From IMG/VR virus record IMGVR_UViG_3300028569_000206, positions 1 to 20,267 of that record: DNA of 20,267 nucleotides. One strand, written 5' to 3'. A program made the translations under genes and the position numbers. Below are positions 12,731-20,267 of the stretch, one piece after another. The notes beneath the pieces were generated by a model, which saw nothing but the letters and a program-made list of their open reading frames with translations, had not been told where the DNA came from and did not search any database. The stretch comes from a virus. Within the stretch, counting starts at the first letter, position 1; every line of letters starts with the position of its first letter.

Positions 12731-14269
12731 TTAGTAAGTTCCTCCGTTTATATATGAGGGAGGAGAAGCTGGTGGTAAAAGACTACCGTTATTATACTGA
12801 CCCCCGTCTAAATCAAGTGTCGTAGTAGAGGTAGCTATTCCATTTAAATACGTTCCTCCATCGTACGTGTCTTGCGGTAAGTTTGCAGGATCTAAAGGAT
12901 TGAACTGATCTATAGTAAACAATTCAAAATTCGTGTCTTGAAGTTCTGTTACGTCATCTAACTGACCAAAGTTCAGTGTTTTAGCGATCATATTATATTT
13001 ATCTGAGTAAAGAAGCTGCTTAGGTAAACCAGACAGTGAAGGACTATACCTCTGCCACCAGTTAAAGTCATGGCTTCTTTTTAAGAAGCTCATTTGTTTT
13101 GTTAGATCGACTTCAAACTTCTCCCTGTAATATTCATTCATAGGCTCGTCGGTAGGTTGAGGTAACCACGAGGACGTTACGTTAGACAAGTTAAATTTAC
13201 GTTGCATATCCCAGAAGGAGGCAAAGATGTGTTTACACCACTTAGGTTGGAAGTAGTAAAGAGAGGGATCCGAATAACTTGCAACATCAACATATGTAGG
13301 CGCAGTGTACAACTGATCTAAATAGATAAAACCAAATGTTCTAGCGTAACCCGGATAATCATTGGAATTAGATACACGAGTAGCTGCATCTGGTCCAGCA
13401 TCGTAAGTACCAGGGTCAATGTTCATTACTTTTGCGTAAGGATATCTTTGATTTAAAGAAGAATTGTAAAAATTAAACCCTTCTCTATTTAAAAAGTCTT
13501 GACAGGTACATTGCATCCGTATCTCAGTTGAAAGAAATTCTCCTACAGCTGGAGGCCCAATCGCCGGTACAGAGAGTGTAGTGCTGTTAATAACAGACCA
13601 ACTTTCTTGTTCAGAAAACGATAAAAATAAAGTATCAAAATCTGGGTTTATAGTTGGTGTTGTTTTAACGCCGTTTAAACCCACAGCGATAACCGTATAG
13701 TTGTTATAACCAACGAGTTTCTCAGTGCCGTTTGAATTAAATCTATTAGACAACACCTCCCCTGTAAAAAACGAAATCGGGGATCCAAATCTTTGACTTA
13801 AGATAACGGCGTAGGTAGTCGCGTCAAATTGAGTTACAGATTGTACAGATATACCAAAGTCCAAGAAGTTAAAAGTATCTCGTGGTCGAATGCCCACTAT
13901 GTGCATCCTTGTGTCGGCACGTACAGTCGGATATACAAAGAAAATTCCAGGTATATACCCTCCAACGCCAGCTGTACCAGATATGTAATATTTAAACGAA
14001 GAATACACTAGACCAGAGTATGCTCCCTGTGTGTACATACTTAGTTCATAACCACGTCGCCATCTAACCCACAAAGATGCGTAGTTGTAATCGCTTAAAA
14101 CACTAAAATTCTTAGTACCTGTGGCAGGTCTAAAGCGACGTTCAAAAGATAAAGGATTTGCTAATTGATTTGTATTATCTGATCCCGCAATAGTTGAAAT
14201 AGATTTTACAGCGTCTAGACCTCCGTGCCCTCTAAAGGAAAAATTATCTGATCCTTTCTTTCGGGACAC
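12731..14269 (-). CDS. Large virion protein with CxC...CxH site, 512 aa
   Basis: This is a 512-residue protein with a Gly/aromatic-rich N-terminal half (SLWVRWRRGYELSMYTQGAY, then beta-rich to residue 245). A striking pair of sites follows: C254-x-C256 (MQCTCQDFLNREG) and C345-x-H347 (PKWCKHIFASFWDMQR). The CxC...CxH order and the flanking DF and KHIFA residues resemble the SWIM zinc finger, but the 88-residue insert is far longer than usual. The C-terminus is Gly/Asn/Pro-rich with GGTYLNGIA, GGQYNNG and INGGTY repeats. It starts with GTG (14269-14267), 3 nt after the previous stop. A base-plate, tail or spike role is inferred from size and place. Confidence 0.7.
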   Translation of the reverse strand: MSRKKGSDNFSFRGHGGLDAVKSISTIAGSDNTNQLANPLSFERRFRPATGTKNFSVLSDYNYASLWVRWRRGYELSMYTQGAYSGLVYSSFKYYISGTAGVGGYIPGIFFVYPTVRADTRMHIVGIRPRDTFNFLDFGISVQSVTQFDATTYAVILSQRFGSPISFFTGEVLSNRFNSNGTEKLVGYNNYTVIAVGLNGVKTTPTINPDFDTLFLSFSEQESWSVINSTTLSVPAIGPPAVGEFLSTEIRMQCTCQDFLNREGFNFYNSSLNQRYPYAKVMNIDPGTYDAGPDAATRVSNSNDYPGYARTFGFIYLDQLYTAPTYVDVASYSDPSLYYFQPKWCKHIFASFWDMQRKFNLSNVTSSWLPQPTDEPMNEYYREKFEVDLTKQMSFLKRSHDFNWWQRYSPSLSGLPKQLLYSDKYNMIAKTLNFGQLDDVTELQDTNFELFTIDQFNPLDPANLPQDTYDGGTYLNGIATSTTTLDLDGGQYNNGSLLPPASPPSYINGGTY

Positions 14270-14272
14270 AGA

Positions 14273-14839
14273 TCAATAGAACCCGCCTTGTGCAAATACT
14301 GTGATTCCAGAAGGGCTTAAGCCGCCAGATATTGCAGAAGGTCCATTACCTATAAGACCAACACAAAGAATATATCCTTTTTCTAAGTAAAGACCTTCAC
14401 CTTTTCCAACTTCAATAGGACGTAATAGTGATGTGTCCCCTACTGATGGAACAGGTGCGTTGATTGCAGGAAGTTCAATGCGCTGTATGCTTCCTTCGGT
14501 TGCACCGCTCAAACCTACTTCTACTTTCTGAAGCATTAAAGCAGTAGATGTCGACGGAGCTGCTTGGTTAGGAGCGTAGATATAAAAAGCTAACTCGCAA
14601 CTTCTAACACCGCCGGTATTAGGGTAACCTTCATTACTGACTAAAAATACGTCTTCTACCAGCGCCGCATCTTCTGTAGGAAGATCGCCCACGCGGACTA
14701 ACTGAACCAAATCCGAAAACGCTGGGTTAGTCGGATTAACCGTAGTTGTGCCGTTGTTGATCCGAGCCCCTCTAAGGAAGGGACGGTCAATAAGGCAGGG
14801 TTGCTTGTTCGTTGATGTAGAAGCTATACCTTTAAACAC
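14273..14839 (-). CDS. Virion protein, 188 aa, beta-rich
   Basis: This 188-residue protein begins with a GTG at 14839-14837 (MFKGIASTSTNKQPCLIDRP). It is beta-rich with Thr/Pro/Gly turns (NNGTTTVNPTNPAFSDLVQL, YIYAPNQAAPSTSTALML) and ends GLSPSGITVFAQGGFY. There are no motifs I recognise; a tail or connector role is inferred from position. The start codon lies at the foot of a hairpin (14837-14862) that could affect translation. The next gene downstream starts 3 nt after its stop. Confidence 0.7.
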   Translation of the reverse strand: MFKGIASTSTNKQPCLIDRPFLRGARINNGTTTVNPTNPAFSDLVQLVRVGDLPTEDAALVEDVFLVSNEGYPNTGGVRSCELAFYIYAPNQAAPSTSTALMLQKVEVGLSGATEGSIQRIELPAINAPVPSVGDTSLLRPIEVGKGEGLYLEKGYILCVGLIGNGPSAISGGLSPSGITVFAQGGFY

Positions 14840-14862
14840 CCCTATCCGTTGAGATTAGGGTG
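14837..14862 (-). promoter_or_regulatory. Hairpin at the GTG start of the 188-aa gene
   Basis: On the minus strand CACCCTAA at 14862-14855 can pair with TA-GGGGTG at 14843-14837 (one bulge), placing the GTG start inside the stem. This could lower or time translation. It is not followed by a T-run, so it does not look like a terminator. Confidence 0.3.
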
Positions 14863-14929
14863 CCTCCGAACTCTCTTCCTAGAGTATAGCAGAGACTTTA
14901 TTAAAATAAATAAGTGTTAGATCTAAAGA

Positions 14930-15376
14930 TCAAAGCATAGGTTGACCGCTGCCTGCTGATTTTAAATAGTCACCCATGTATTTGCTGAATAAACCTGCGA
15001 CTAAAGGAGCAAGATCCTCGGTGTTCGTAGAAGAAGATCCAAAATAACGCCCAAGAAGATCCCCGGCCATACTTTCTTTGCTCTTTTTTTGATTAAGTAA
15101 AGAAGGTCCGAATACAGGGTCTTTGCCCTGTGTGCCTCTAATAATATCGCCTGCAACGCCTGCTCCTAACCCGGCAATGTCAAGAAAACTAAGACCTCTA
15201 GCCTTTTTTTGTTGATCTAGACCGTATTTCGCTGTATCGACACCTAAACCTGAGGTGTAAGCTGTCTCCTGCATAGATGGGCTAAAATTAAAGCCAAGAT
15301 CAGGAGCAGCAACTCCAAATTGTTGGTTATCCACGGGGCTAAACCCGCCAGAGAAGTCAAAATCAGAAATAGCCAT
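14930..15376 (-). CDS. Virion-associated protein, 148 aa
   Basis: This 148-residue protein opens MAISDFDFSGGFSPVDNQQF and contains a Gly/Ala-rich hydrophobic stretch at about residues 62-79 (LSFLDIAGLGAGVAGDII), which may be a membrane-inserting helix. The end is APLVAGLFSKYMGDYLKSAG. Such a protein beside long Pro-rich and inner virion proteins may form part of a DNA-ejection apparatus, but that is inference. The ATG lies 2 nt after the stop of the 624-residue gene, so the two are coupled. I do not recognise the family. Confidence 0.65.
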   Translation of the reverse strand: MAISDFDFSGGFSPVDNQQFGVAAPDLGFNFSPSMQETAYTSGLGVDTAKYGLDQQKKARGLSFLDIAGLGAGVAGDIIRGTQGKDPVFGPSLLNQKKSKESMAGDLLGRYFGSSSTNTEDLAPLVAGLFSKYMGDYLKSAGSGQPML

Positions 15377-15378
15377 GA

Positions 15379-17253
15379 TTAATTACCGTAGAAAAGGTTT
15401 GGTTGTCCGGATCTACCCATTTTAAGCTCCATTGCGCGACGCAACATGTCATTGGAGACCTCAGCTGTAGCCTGCATTCTTTCGGGAGCTTGACTAGTGT
15501 ATTGATCTTCTGTTTGCAGTGTAGGTTGAACAAGCGCTTGCGTAGCATCAGCGAGATCAGTGGCGGTCTGACTACCTGTTACGTACGCCTCAGCAGCATA
15601 ATGACTATTTCCTATAGCGTTATTTGAGAAATTAGATCCCATAGGAGTGTTGACCATGTAGTCCGAGACATTACCTACAGGTTTATAATTAACAGGATCA
15701 CGGGGTTGTATCTCAGCAGGAGAGGGGAATTCGGAACGAACATTTAAGTTACTGGCTAAAGATCCCCTCTGAATTTGTCGGTTGTACTCTGCTAAAGCTA
15801 ACTCTGGATGTGTCCTAGCCCACTCAGCTAAACCTGCTGTTTCGTTTGTCGTGTACCCTAGACCACGGAGAATATCGGGCATCAAAGCACGACCTGCTTC
15901 ACGCTGTGCTTGAACGTTAAGCAGCGCTTCTTGCTGCATTTTATTTGTATCTAATTTAGACGACCCCATGTCTTGTTTGGCATATTGCTGCTTTTGTTCA
16001 TTAACAGCTTGCTCCCGTGCGCCGGTAAGCATTAGTTTTGGCGTACCCGTTAAAGGATTACCTGCCATAAAACTTGGGGAGTCTGACATTGCTTGAGCCG
16101 AACCCACGCTGTTAAGTAGGCTTTCTAGATCCGCTGCTCTTAATCCAGATGTAAGAGAACCCAGATCACGAGTTTGTACACCACCCGTGGCGGTAGCTAA
16201 CTCTCTCGTTGTTGGACTAAGACGATTAGCGTCATCTACAAAAAACTTAGTGAAAGGATTGGATGCGGGGACCATGGTATTACCGGGAGGGTTGTTTTGG
16301 GGAAGAGGAGCTCGCTCATTTAAAGGTCGACTAGCTGGCCCATTGTCAATATCCCGGTAACTATTATTTCTCTTGGTATCAAATGCGTTCCTAACGTTAC
16401 CCATATTATAACCTTCTCGCTTAGGTATGGATTGTTGTTGACTACCTGGCACATAGCGCCCACTTTCTAAAAGCTCTTGAGCCCCTATTCTTCCTCTCAT
16501 CTCGGCTTCTGACGCATAACCTAAATTTCTATAATTAGGTTCGGGAGTCGAACGCTCTGCAAGAGCAGCTAAACCTGCTGCCCCTCCACCACGAACAGCA
16601 GCAGCGGTTCTGAGCAAGTCCATTATAGAAGGAGAAGGTCCTCCTCCTGTAAGTGCAGGTGGAAGACTAGGTGCTCTAAACCTTTCAGGCCCAATTAAAG
16701 ACCTTTGAGGTCCCGCCGCACCCATAGGTGTGCGAGTGCCTTCGGGCATAACCCGAAATGAACCTACTTCTCCAGCAGGGGCTTCAGGAAATACAGGAAA
16801 ACTAGATAAAGGTCGTGCTCCAGGAGCACTTAAACGGGGACCAGTACGTTCAAGTGATGGATCAAAGGAAGACGGACGCGGAGGCATAACCCGAAATGAA
16901 CCTACTTCTCCAGCAGGGGCTTCAGGAAATGACGAGTAGTTTGCAGGCAGAGTAGATAAAGGTCGTGTCGAAGGAACACTCAAACGTGGACCAGTACGTT
17001 CAAGTGATGGATTAAAAGAAGAAGGAGTATTCGCTCTGACATCAAAAAGACCTAATTGACCTGGTGAAACAGGCTCAGGACGAAAAGAAGGGGGTATCGG
17101 TGTGCGACCTTGATTTACAGGTACTGGATCCGAACCTATAAAAGGCTTCCTGCTCCCAGAGAAATTCTGTGGATTCCCACTTTTAGTAAAAAGAGAACCT
17201 TGCTTAATTGCTTGCGAAAAAAGTTTTACAGCTTCGAGTAAGTTAGGTTCCAC
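15379..17253 (-). CDS. Large Pro-rich virion protein with internal duplication, 624 aa
   Basis: This 624-residue protein has a short helical N-terminus (EPNLLEAVKLFSQAIKQ) and a Pro/Ser/Arg/Gly-rich part to about residue 340. Inside it, a block of about 46-50 residues is repeated (about 77-124 and 127-170: PSSFxPSLERTGPRLS ... APAGEVGSFRVMP). The C-terminal half (350-624) is helical, Ala/Gln/Asn/Leu-rich (TGAREQAVNEQKQQYAKQDM). It starts with GTG at 17253-17251. The composition suits a virion protein that is partly disordered and helical, for example an ejected inner protein or tape-like component. No enzyme motif is seen. Confidence 0.65.
   Translation of the reverse strand: MEPNLLEAVKLFSQAIKQGSLFTKSGNPQNFSGSRKPFIGSDPVPVNQGRTPIPPSFRPEPVSPGQLGLFDVRANTPSSFNPSLERTGPRLSVPSTRPLSTLPANYSSFPEAPAGEVGSFRVMPPRPSSFDPSLERTGPRLSAPGARPLSSFPVFPEAPAGEVGSFRVMPEGTRTPMGAAGPQRSLIGPERFRAPSLPPALTGGGPSPSIMDLLRTAAAVRGGGAAGLAALAERSTPEPNYRNLGYASEAEMRGRIGAQELLESGRYVPGSQQQSIPKREGYNMGNVRNAFDTKRNNSYRDIDNGPASRPLNERAPLPQNNPPGNTMVPASNPFTKFFVDDANRLSPTTRELATATGGVQTRDLGSLTSGLRAADLESLLNSVGSAQAMSDSPSFMAGNPLTGTPKLMLTGAREQAVNEQKQQYAKQDMGSSKLDTNKMQQEALLNVQAQREAGRALMPDILRGLGYTTNETAGLAEWARTHPELALAEYNRQIQRGSLASNLNVRSEFPSPAEIQPRDPVNYKPVGNVSDYMVNTPMGSNFSNNAIGNSHYAAEAYVTGSQTATDLADATQALVQPTLQTEDQYTSQAPERMQATAEVSNDMLRRAMELKMGRSGQPNLFYGN
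16745..16930 (-). repeat. Perfect 48-bp direct repeats, 138 bp apart
   Basis: Copies at 16745-16792 and 16883-16930 are identical. Part of the sequence between and after them is also repeated with changes, including an identical 24-bp block. The period of 138 bp equals 46 codons, so this is an in-frame internal duplication of the Pro-rich protein. Confidence 0.9.
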
Positions 17254-17289
17254 GTAAAATAAAGGATGCTTCTTGTCTAAATATAGCCA

Positions 17290-17910
17290 CTACCTCCATT
17301 TAGTGTAAAAGTAGATGCGGTCTGCTCTTGCTGTATCAGGAGGTCCGGGTATAGCTTGAATAAATTCACCTCCACTTCGCTCAAAGCGATAACGAGCTGT
17401 AACGGGATCTTTATAATTAGCAACATAAAGCATATGCGCTAAACGATCGCACTCAAATTGATAATTCTCTCGCCAAATTCTCGACGTTTCACGCTTGTCT
17501 TGAACGTTAATTGAGCGACTTACGTCACCAAAAATTGTTTCTTGCCTACTAGTGGCTCGTCCGGTTGCTAATTCAGTTAAACGTTCGGCTTCTTCACACC
17601 TTTCAACTTGACCGACGATTTTATCGTAATAAAACTCAGAGGGTATGCTGCTTGTAGCTTCTAAAAGTCGAGCGTAGTCTCCGGCAGGTACAGTAGCTAT
17701 GTTGTAGCCTAAATGATACGCTACACGGCTAAAGTTGAAATCATCAAGTCTATACCCGAAAGTCTGAGCAGGATTTCGAGTAAGTTGGTTAACCGCAGCA
17801 TAAATTATCTCTCGCTTTGTAGCATCCGTAGTTGTTGCTTGGAATACAACACCCTGCTGAGCTAAATAGCTTTGAATTTGCTCAAGTTCTTGTTGAGAGA
17901 ATTGAGACAC
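17290..17910 (-). CDS. Virion or connector-type protein, 206 aa, function unknown
   Basis: This 206-residue protein starts with GTG (17910-17908; MSQFSQQELEQIQSYLAQQG). It is helical in the N-terminal half, with a mixed C-terminal half (QETIFGDVSRSINVQDKRET, SGGEFIQAIPGPPDTARADR, IYFYTKWR). No Cys cluster or membrane segment is present. Its place between the helix-hairpin-helix protein and the large Pro-rich protein suggests a head-tail connector or tail-adaptor role (inference). A short AT-rich gap (17911-17964) precedes it, with TAGAAT on the minus strand as a possible -10. I do not recognise the family. Confidence 0.6.
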   Translation of the reverse strand: MSQFSQQELEQIQSYLAQQGVVFQATTTDATKREIIYAAVNQLTRNPAQTFGYRLDDFNFSRVAYHLGYNIATVPAGDYARLLEATSSIPSEFYYDKIVGQVERCEEAERLTELATGRATSRQETIFGDVSRSINVQDKRETSRIWRENYQFECDRLAHMLYVANYKDPVTARYRFERSGGEFIQAIPGPPDTARADRIYFYTKWR

Positions 17911-17964
17911 TTTATTTATGCACTAGATATTGTTATTCTACCAAATTTAAATTAAAAATTTATA

Positions 17965-18402
17965 TTATTCTACGTATACGACTCCAGCAGACAAAACTTC
18001 GTCCCAATCAACACGAGTTATAGATTTAAGTTGATCTAATTTTGTAAATCTCTCCCCTGGCATGGATTGTTGCAGTTCTTTGATCTCAACAGCGGTTTTA
18101 ATTCCTACACCTTTAAGAATTTGTGTTAAACGCTCAGGAGTAGCCCCGTTTATGTTGATTCTGTTGTCAAAAGGAATCTCTGGCTGAATAATTTGACGTC
18201 CACGTCGTTTTAAGGCGGGTTTTGCCTCCTTTTTGTCCTCGCTACCTTCTACAATCTCGATTTGACCTCTGTGCGCAAAAAACACTTTGCCCGTCGTGAC
18301 GGAGCGGACCATTTTGTACTCACCTTCGTCGTGCTCACTTAAAATTTCAACTTTAACCCCGCTTGGTTTGTACAAAACGTCTTGGATTGAAGTAGTGGTC
18401 AT
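17965..18402 (-). CDS. Helix-hairpin-helix DNA-binding protein, 145 aa
   Basis: This is a 145-residue protein. The N-terminal part is a small beta domain (VKVEILSEHDEGEYKMVRSV, TTGKVFFAHRGQIEIVEG), then a basic linker (KKEAKPALKRRGRQ). A helix-hairpin-helix pair lies at about residues 82-137: INGATPERLTQILKGVGIKT with its GVG hairpin at 98-100, then FTKLDQLKSITRVDWDEVL. This is the ComEA-like arrangement, which binds the DNA backbone without sequence preference. It would bind DNA in head completion, connector or packaging steps, or hold phage DNA. The ATG at 18402 is chosen; the frame is open to a TTG at 18444. A terminator upstream separates it from the capsid pair. Confidence 0.7.
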   Translation of the reverse strand: MTTTSIQDVLYKPSGVKVEILSEHDEGEYKMVRSVTTGKVFFAHRGQIEIVEGSEDKKEAKPALKRRGRQIIQPEIPFDNRININGATPERLTQILKGVGIKTAVEIKELQQSMPGERFTKLDQLKSITRVDWDEVLSAGVVYVE

Positions 18403-18468
18403 TATGTAAGCAGTGTCTACGGATAGTTTACTAACAAATTTCAATTTCAGTTGTCATATTGCCATACA

Positions 18469-18496
18469 TAAAAAAACCCCCTCCGAAAAGGGGGTC
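18469..18496 (-). terminator. Strong intrinsic terminator, leftward
   Basis: On the minus strand ACCCCCT (18495-18489) pairs with AGGGGGT (18482-18476) across a six-base loop (TTTCGG), followed by a T-run (7 T, 18475-18469). It lies about 19 bp after the stop of the 290-residue gene and would insulate the capsid transcript from the downstream virion genes, lowering their expression. Confidence 0.85.
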
Positions 18497-18514
18497 TGTT
18501 CTTCACTAAATAAA

Positions 18515-19387
18515 TCAGGAAGGAACGGTAGAGGTGAAAACGTTGGACTCAATGATACCCGCAGGTTGAAGAGCCAAGTCGTCACGATTGGCTGCCTCAT
18601 CAGACAAGAACCAACAAATCTCACAAATACCCAACGCCTTGTTTTTACCACGGAGTTGGTTATTAGAAGCACGGGGGTCAAAAACACCCGAAGCTTGTGC
18701 AAGACCAGAAGCGGCTGCGCCACCAAGGTTGGCAACGGCAAACACTTTATACTGTGTCTCGGCTCCATTACGGAACAAGTTGTTGGTGTTGAACACGTTG
18801 TTGGTGTTGTAGGAACCGTTGGCAATACGGCTGCTACTACCAGCAAGTGTTACAAAGAAACCAGACGCGGAAGGAGTGGTGTTAAGACCAACGCCCACAG
18901 CAGGACCAAGGCCCAGTGTTGGAGTTGCAACGCCACCGCCAACGCCGCTGCTGATCACATCGCCACCGTCAACACGGAGAGCTAGACGATAAACATAAGC
19001 ACCGGAAGGAACTTTGATACCGTCAGTGATGTCAGCACGTACGTCTTTGTAAGCATCCGGTGAAGGAATGATTACATTAGCGTTAGTGAAAGCAACGTTA
19101 GCTCCGTTTAGACCAGAGCTATAAGCCTGAGTGTAATACTCAAGTTGACTAGTGGTGCCCAGAGCTTGGTACGACAGATCGACGTAGCCAATAGCTTGTT
19201 GAGCAATCCAACCAGGGGTGAACACCACACCAACAGGACCGCCGACCGGCTGGTTGGAGTAGGTGGTCTCCGTATCGTTAGCGTTACGGAACTGGAAGGT
19301 TTTTTCTTCGTGCCAGTAACGAAGAACGTTTGTGTAGTTCCCAGGATAGATCTTGGAAACTGAGATCTGGTTAGCGTTAGTTGTCAT
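18515..19387 (-). CDS. Capsid-associated structural protein, 290 aa
   Basis: This 290-residue protein begins MTTNANQISVSKIYPGNYTN, is beta-rich with Gly/Ser/Asn loops, and has two Cys near the end (GICEICWFLSDEAANRDDL). It is preceded by GAGGAGGTAAC 7 nt before the ATG, the only strong Shine-Dalgarno in the window, which overlaps the capsid stop. It is followed by a strong terminator. This high-output setting next to the capsid gene suggests an abundant virion protein, such as a decoration or second capsid protein. Sequence alone does not identify the family. GC content and codon choice look like those of the capsid gene. Confidence 0.75.
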   Translation of the reverse strand: MTTNANQISVSKIYPGNYTNVLRYWHEEKTFQFRNANDTETTYSNQPVGGPVGVVFTPGWIAQQAIGYVDLSYQALGTTSQLEYYTQAYSSGLNGANVAFTNANVIIPSPDAYKDVRADITDGIKVPSGAYVYRLALRVDGGDVISSGVGGGVATPTLGLGPAVGVGLNTTPSASGFFVTLAGSSSRIANGSYNTNNVFNTNNLFRNGAETQYKVFAVANLGGAAASGLAQASGVFDPRASNNQLRGKNKALGICEICWFLSDEAANRDDLALQPAGIIESNVFTSTVPS

Positions 19388-19393
19388 AGTTAG

Positions 19394-19404
19394 TTACCTC
19401 CTCA
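19394..19404 (-). promoter_or_regulatory. Strong ribosome-binding site
   Basis: On the minus strand GAGGAGGTAAC lies about 6 nt before the ATG of the 290-residue gene. It overlaps the TGA of the capsid gene (19404-19402). It is near-perfect to the 16S anti-Shine-Dalgarno, in contrast with the weak or absent sites of other genes here. Confidence 0.85.
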
Positions 19405-20259
19405 AACGTTGAAAGAGTAGGCAACAGTAACGAAGTCAGCGTTTAGAAGTTCAAAACCTGCGTACAGGCTCCAAATCATCATGATGAAACGGCTGAAGTC
19501 GTCGTTGTTGTTTAGGAGCACCTGAGCATTGTTACCGCCGATACCGACGCCAACACTCTGGGGACCAAAGAACATACCGATAGCACTGTCGTATGTAGTC
19601 GAAGTACCACCAATAGTTGCTGTAGCACTCTGAGAAGGCATGTTAGTGGATTCGAAGAATCGCACACCTTCAAATACAAACCCGGTAGGCATGATGGGTT
19701 CGCCAGCCACGAAGGAGGCTTGTCCAAAACCTTGGCCCATGTAGATAGCAGCGTTAGGCTGCATCGCAGACATGAGTGGGTTGATCTGACCGTTACCTGG
19801 GTAGCGAGCCACTTCGCGGAAATCGCTGTTCTGACGCAAGTGCATCAGGAACGTGGGATCGCAAACGCAACGGTAGAAACCGTCTTGGTAAGTAGGAGTA
19901 TTCCGCTTACGCAAAGACTTAACCACGCGGAGGAGGTCGTCCTTAACGTCAAACTTGGCTTGCTCTGAGTTGGTGTAGGTCAGTGACCCAACAGCCAAAT
20001 CACCAGGGTAGTAGTAACCACCTTGGGTATCAGAGGACTTACCCTTAGAAACAGCTTTCAGGAGTTCGTTAATGAACACCCGATCGCGCCAACGACGATA
20101 GTCGTCGAGCAGGGTTAAGGAACCAATTGATTGGTGGAAGGCAGTGAGATTACCGGTATCCAACAGCAAACGTTGGGCGGTAATTAGTGTCTCACGTGCA
20201 ATCTTAAATGTACTAGCTTGTGTTGGATCACTAGGGTCGGCAGGACCGGTGTCACATTG
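19402..20259 (-). CDS. Major capsid protein, 5' end unresolved
   Basis: The in-frame region covers 286 codons with no ATG at its start. It encodes an HK97-type capsid protein, shown by blocks such as RCVCDPTFLMHLRQNSDF, FVFEGVRFFESTNMPS and SAIGMFFGPQSVGVGIGG, and an aromatic C-terminus (MIWSLYAGFELLNADFVTVA). By eye it is closest to the N4 gp56/P22-like coat group. Residues before TTG 20169 (ASTFKIARETLITAQR) look coding, and the frame meets a TAA at 20262-20260, seven bases from the edge. The true N-terminus is therefore either outside the window, with a frameshift or sequence error at the edge, or a non-ATG start near 20169. It probably forms the capsid shell and is highly expressed. Confidence 0.75.
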   Translation of the reverse strand, partial: QCDTGPADPSDPTQASTFKIARETLITAQRLLLDTGNLTAFHQSIGSLTLLDDYRRWRDRVFINELLKAVSKGKSSDTQGGYYYPGDLAVGSLTYTNSEQAKFDVKDDLLRVVKSLRKRNTPTYQDGFYRCVCDPTFLMHLRQNSDFREVARYPGNGQINPLMSAMQPNAAIYMGQGFGQASFVAGEPIMPTGFVFEGVRFFESTNMPSQSATATIGGTSTTYDSAIGMFFGPQSVGVGIGGNNAQVLLNNNDDFSRFIMMIWSLYAGFELLNADFVTVAYSFNV

Positions 20260-20267
20260 TTACCCTA

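Noticed and set aside
16730-16939. A rightward frame in the duplicated Pro-rich region
   Set aside because: It appears because of the repeated DNA; it is antisense to a real gene and is itself repetitive.
18403-18444. TTG start extending the helix-hairpin-helix gene
   Set aside because: The ATG at 18402 starts the domain and the extra residues do not look conserved.
18413-18985. A rightward frame of 190 codons over the terminator and the 290-residue gene
   Set aside because: It crosses a strong terminator on the other strand and runs antisense to a clear structural gene; composition is not protein-like.
1-20267. tRNA genes, integrase or attachment sites
   Set aside because: I looked for T-arm and anticodon-arm patterns and for recombinase motifs on both strands and saw none. 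The excisionase-type HTH alone is not proof of a lysogeny module.

Overview
This window looks like part of a double-stranded DNA tailed phage of cyanobacteria. The evidence is: a major capsid gene at the right edge; a long leftward run of virion genes that includes several tail-fibre or adhesin proteins; a transglycosylase-headed virion protein; several small proteins of types I recall from cyanophages (the 126-residue, 82-residue and 81-residue proteins); and a short protein resembling NblA, the cyanobacterial phycobilisome-degradation adaptor. I see no terminase, portal, polymerase or photosystem gene, and no tRNA. The layout does not match the classical T4-like or T7-like cyanophage plan, so I leave the genus open. 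An NblA-like gene would suggest a host with phycobilisomes, such as Synechococcus or a relative.

Layout from the right edge, reading leftward: the major capsid protein (5' end unresolved at the window edge); a second probable abundant structural protein with the only textbook Shine-Dalgarno in the window, followed by a strong terminator (18469-18496); a helix-hairpin-helix protein; then virion proteins of 206, 624, 148, 188 and 512 residues; and a 211-residue fibre-like protein. Several of these start with GTG.

A small rightward pair (11287-12101) interrupts the leftward genes: an excisionase-type helix-turn-helix protein and a Dps-like ferritin. Left of it, leftward, come an 82-residue Cys/His protein, the NblA-like protein, the transglycosylase fused to a degenerate M23-like domain, a 240-residue probable internal virion protein and a basic 100-residue protein.

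A second rightward cluster (5388-8137) holds six tightly packed or overlapping genes: a Cys-rich HNH-like/HTH protein, a winged-helix-like protein, a coiled-coil hypothetical, an HTH protein with its own promoter and palindromic sites, a hypothetical, and a Dam-like methyltransferase whose catalytic motif is altered. This looks like a regulatory or accessory operon placed inside the structural region.

The left third (1-5038) is leftward again: a 54-residue small gene, a fibre-like protein with three tryptophan repeats, a tiny 40-residue basic protein, a capsid-decoration-like protein, a collar/fibre protein with tandem repeats, a glycine-rich adhesin, a conserved cyanophage tail-associated protein, a 2OG-Fe(II) oxygenase and an 81-residue protein. 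A low-GC terminator (196-227) separates this run from a further gene that leaves the window at base 1. The overlapping stops and starts (ATGA, TAATG) suggest these genes are translationally coupled. All assignments are by eye; no database search was run.
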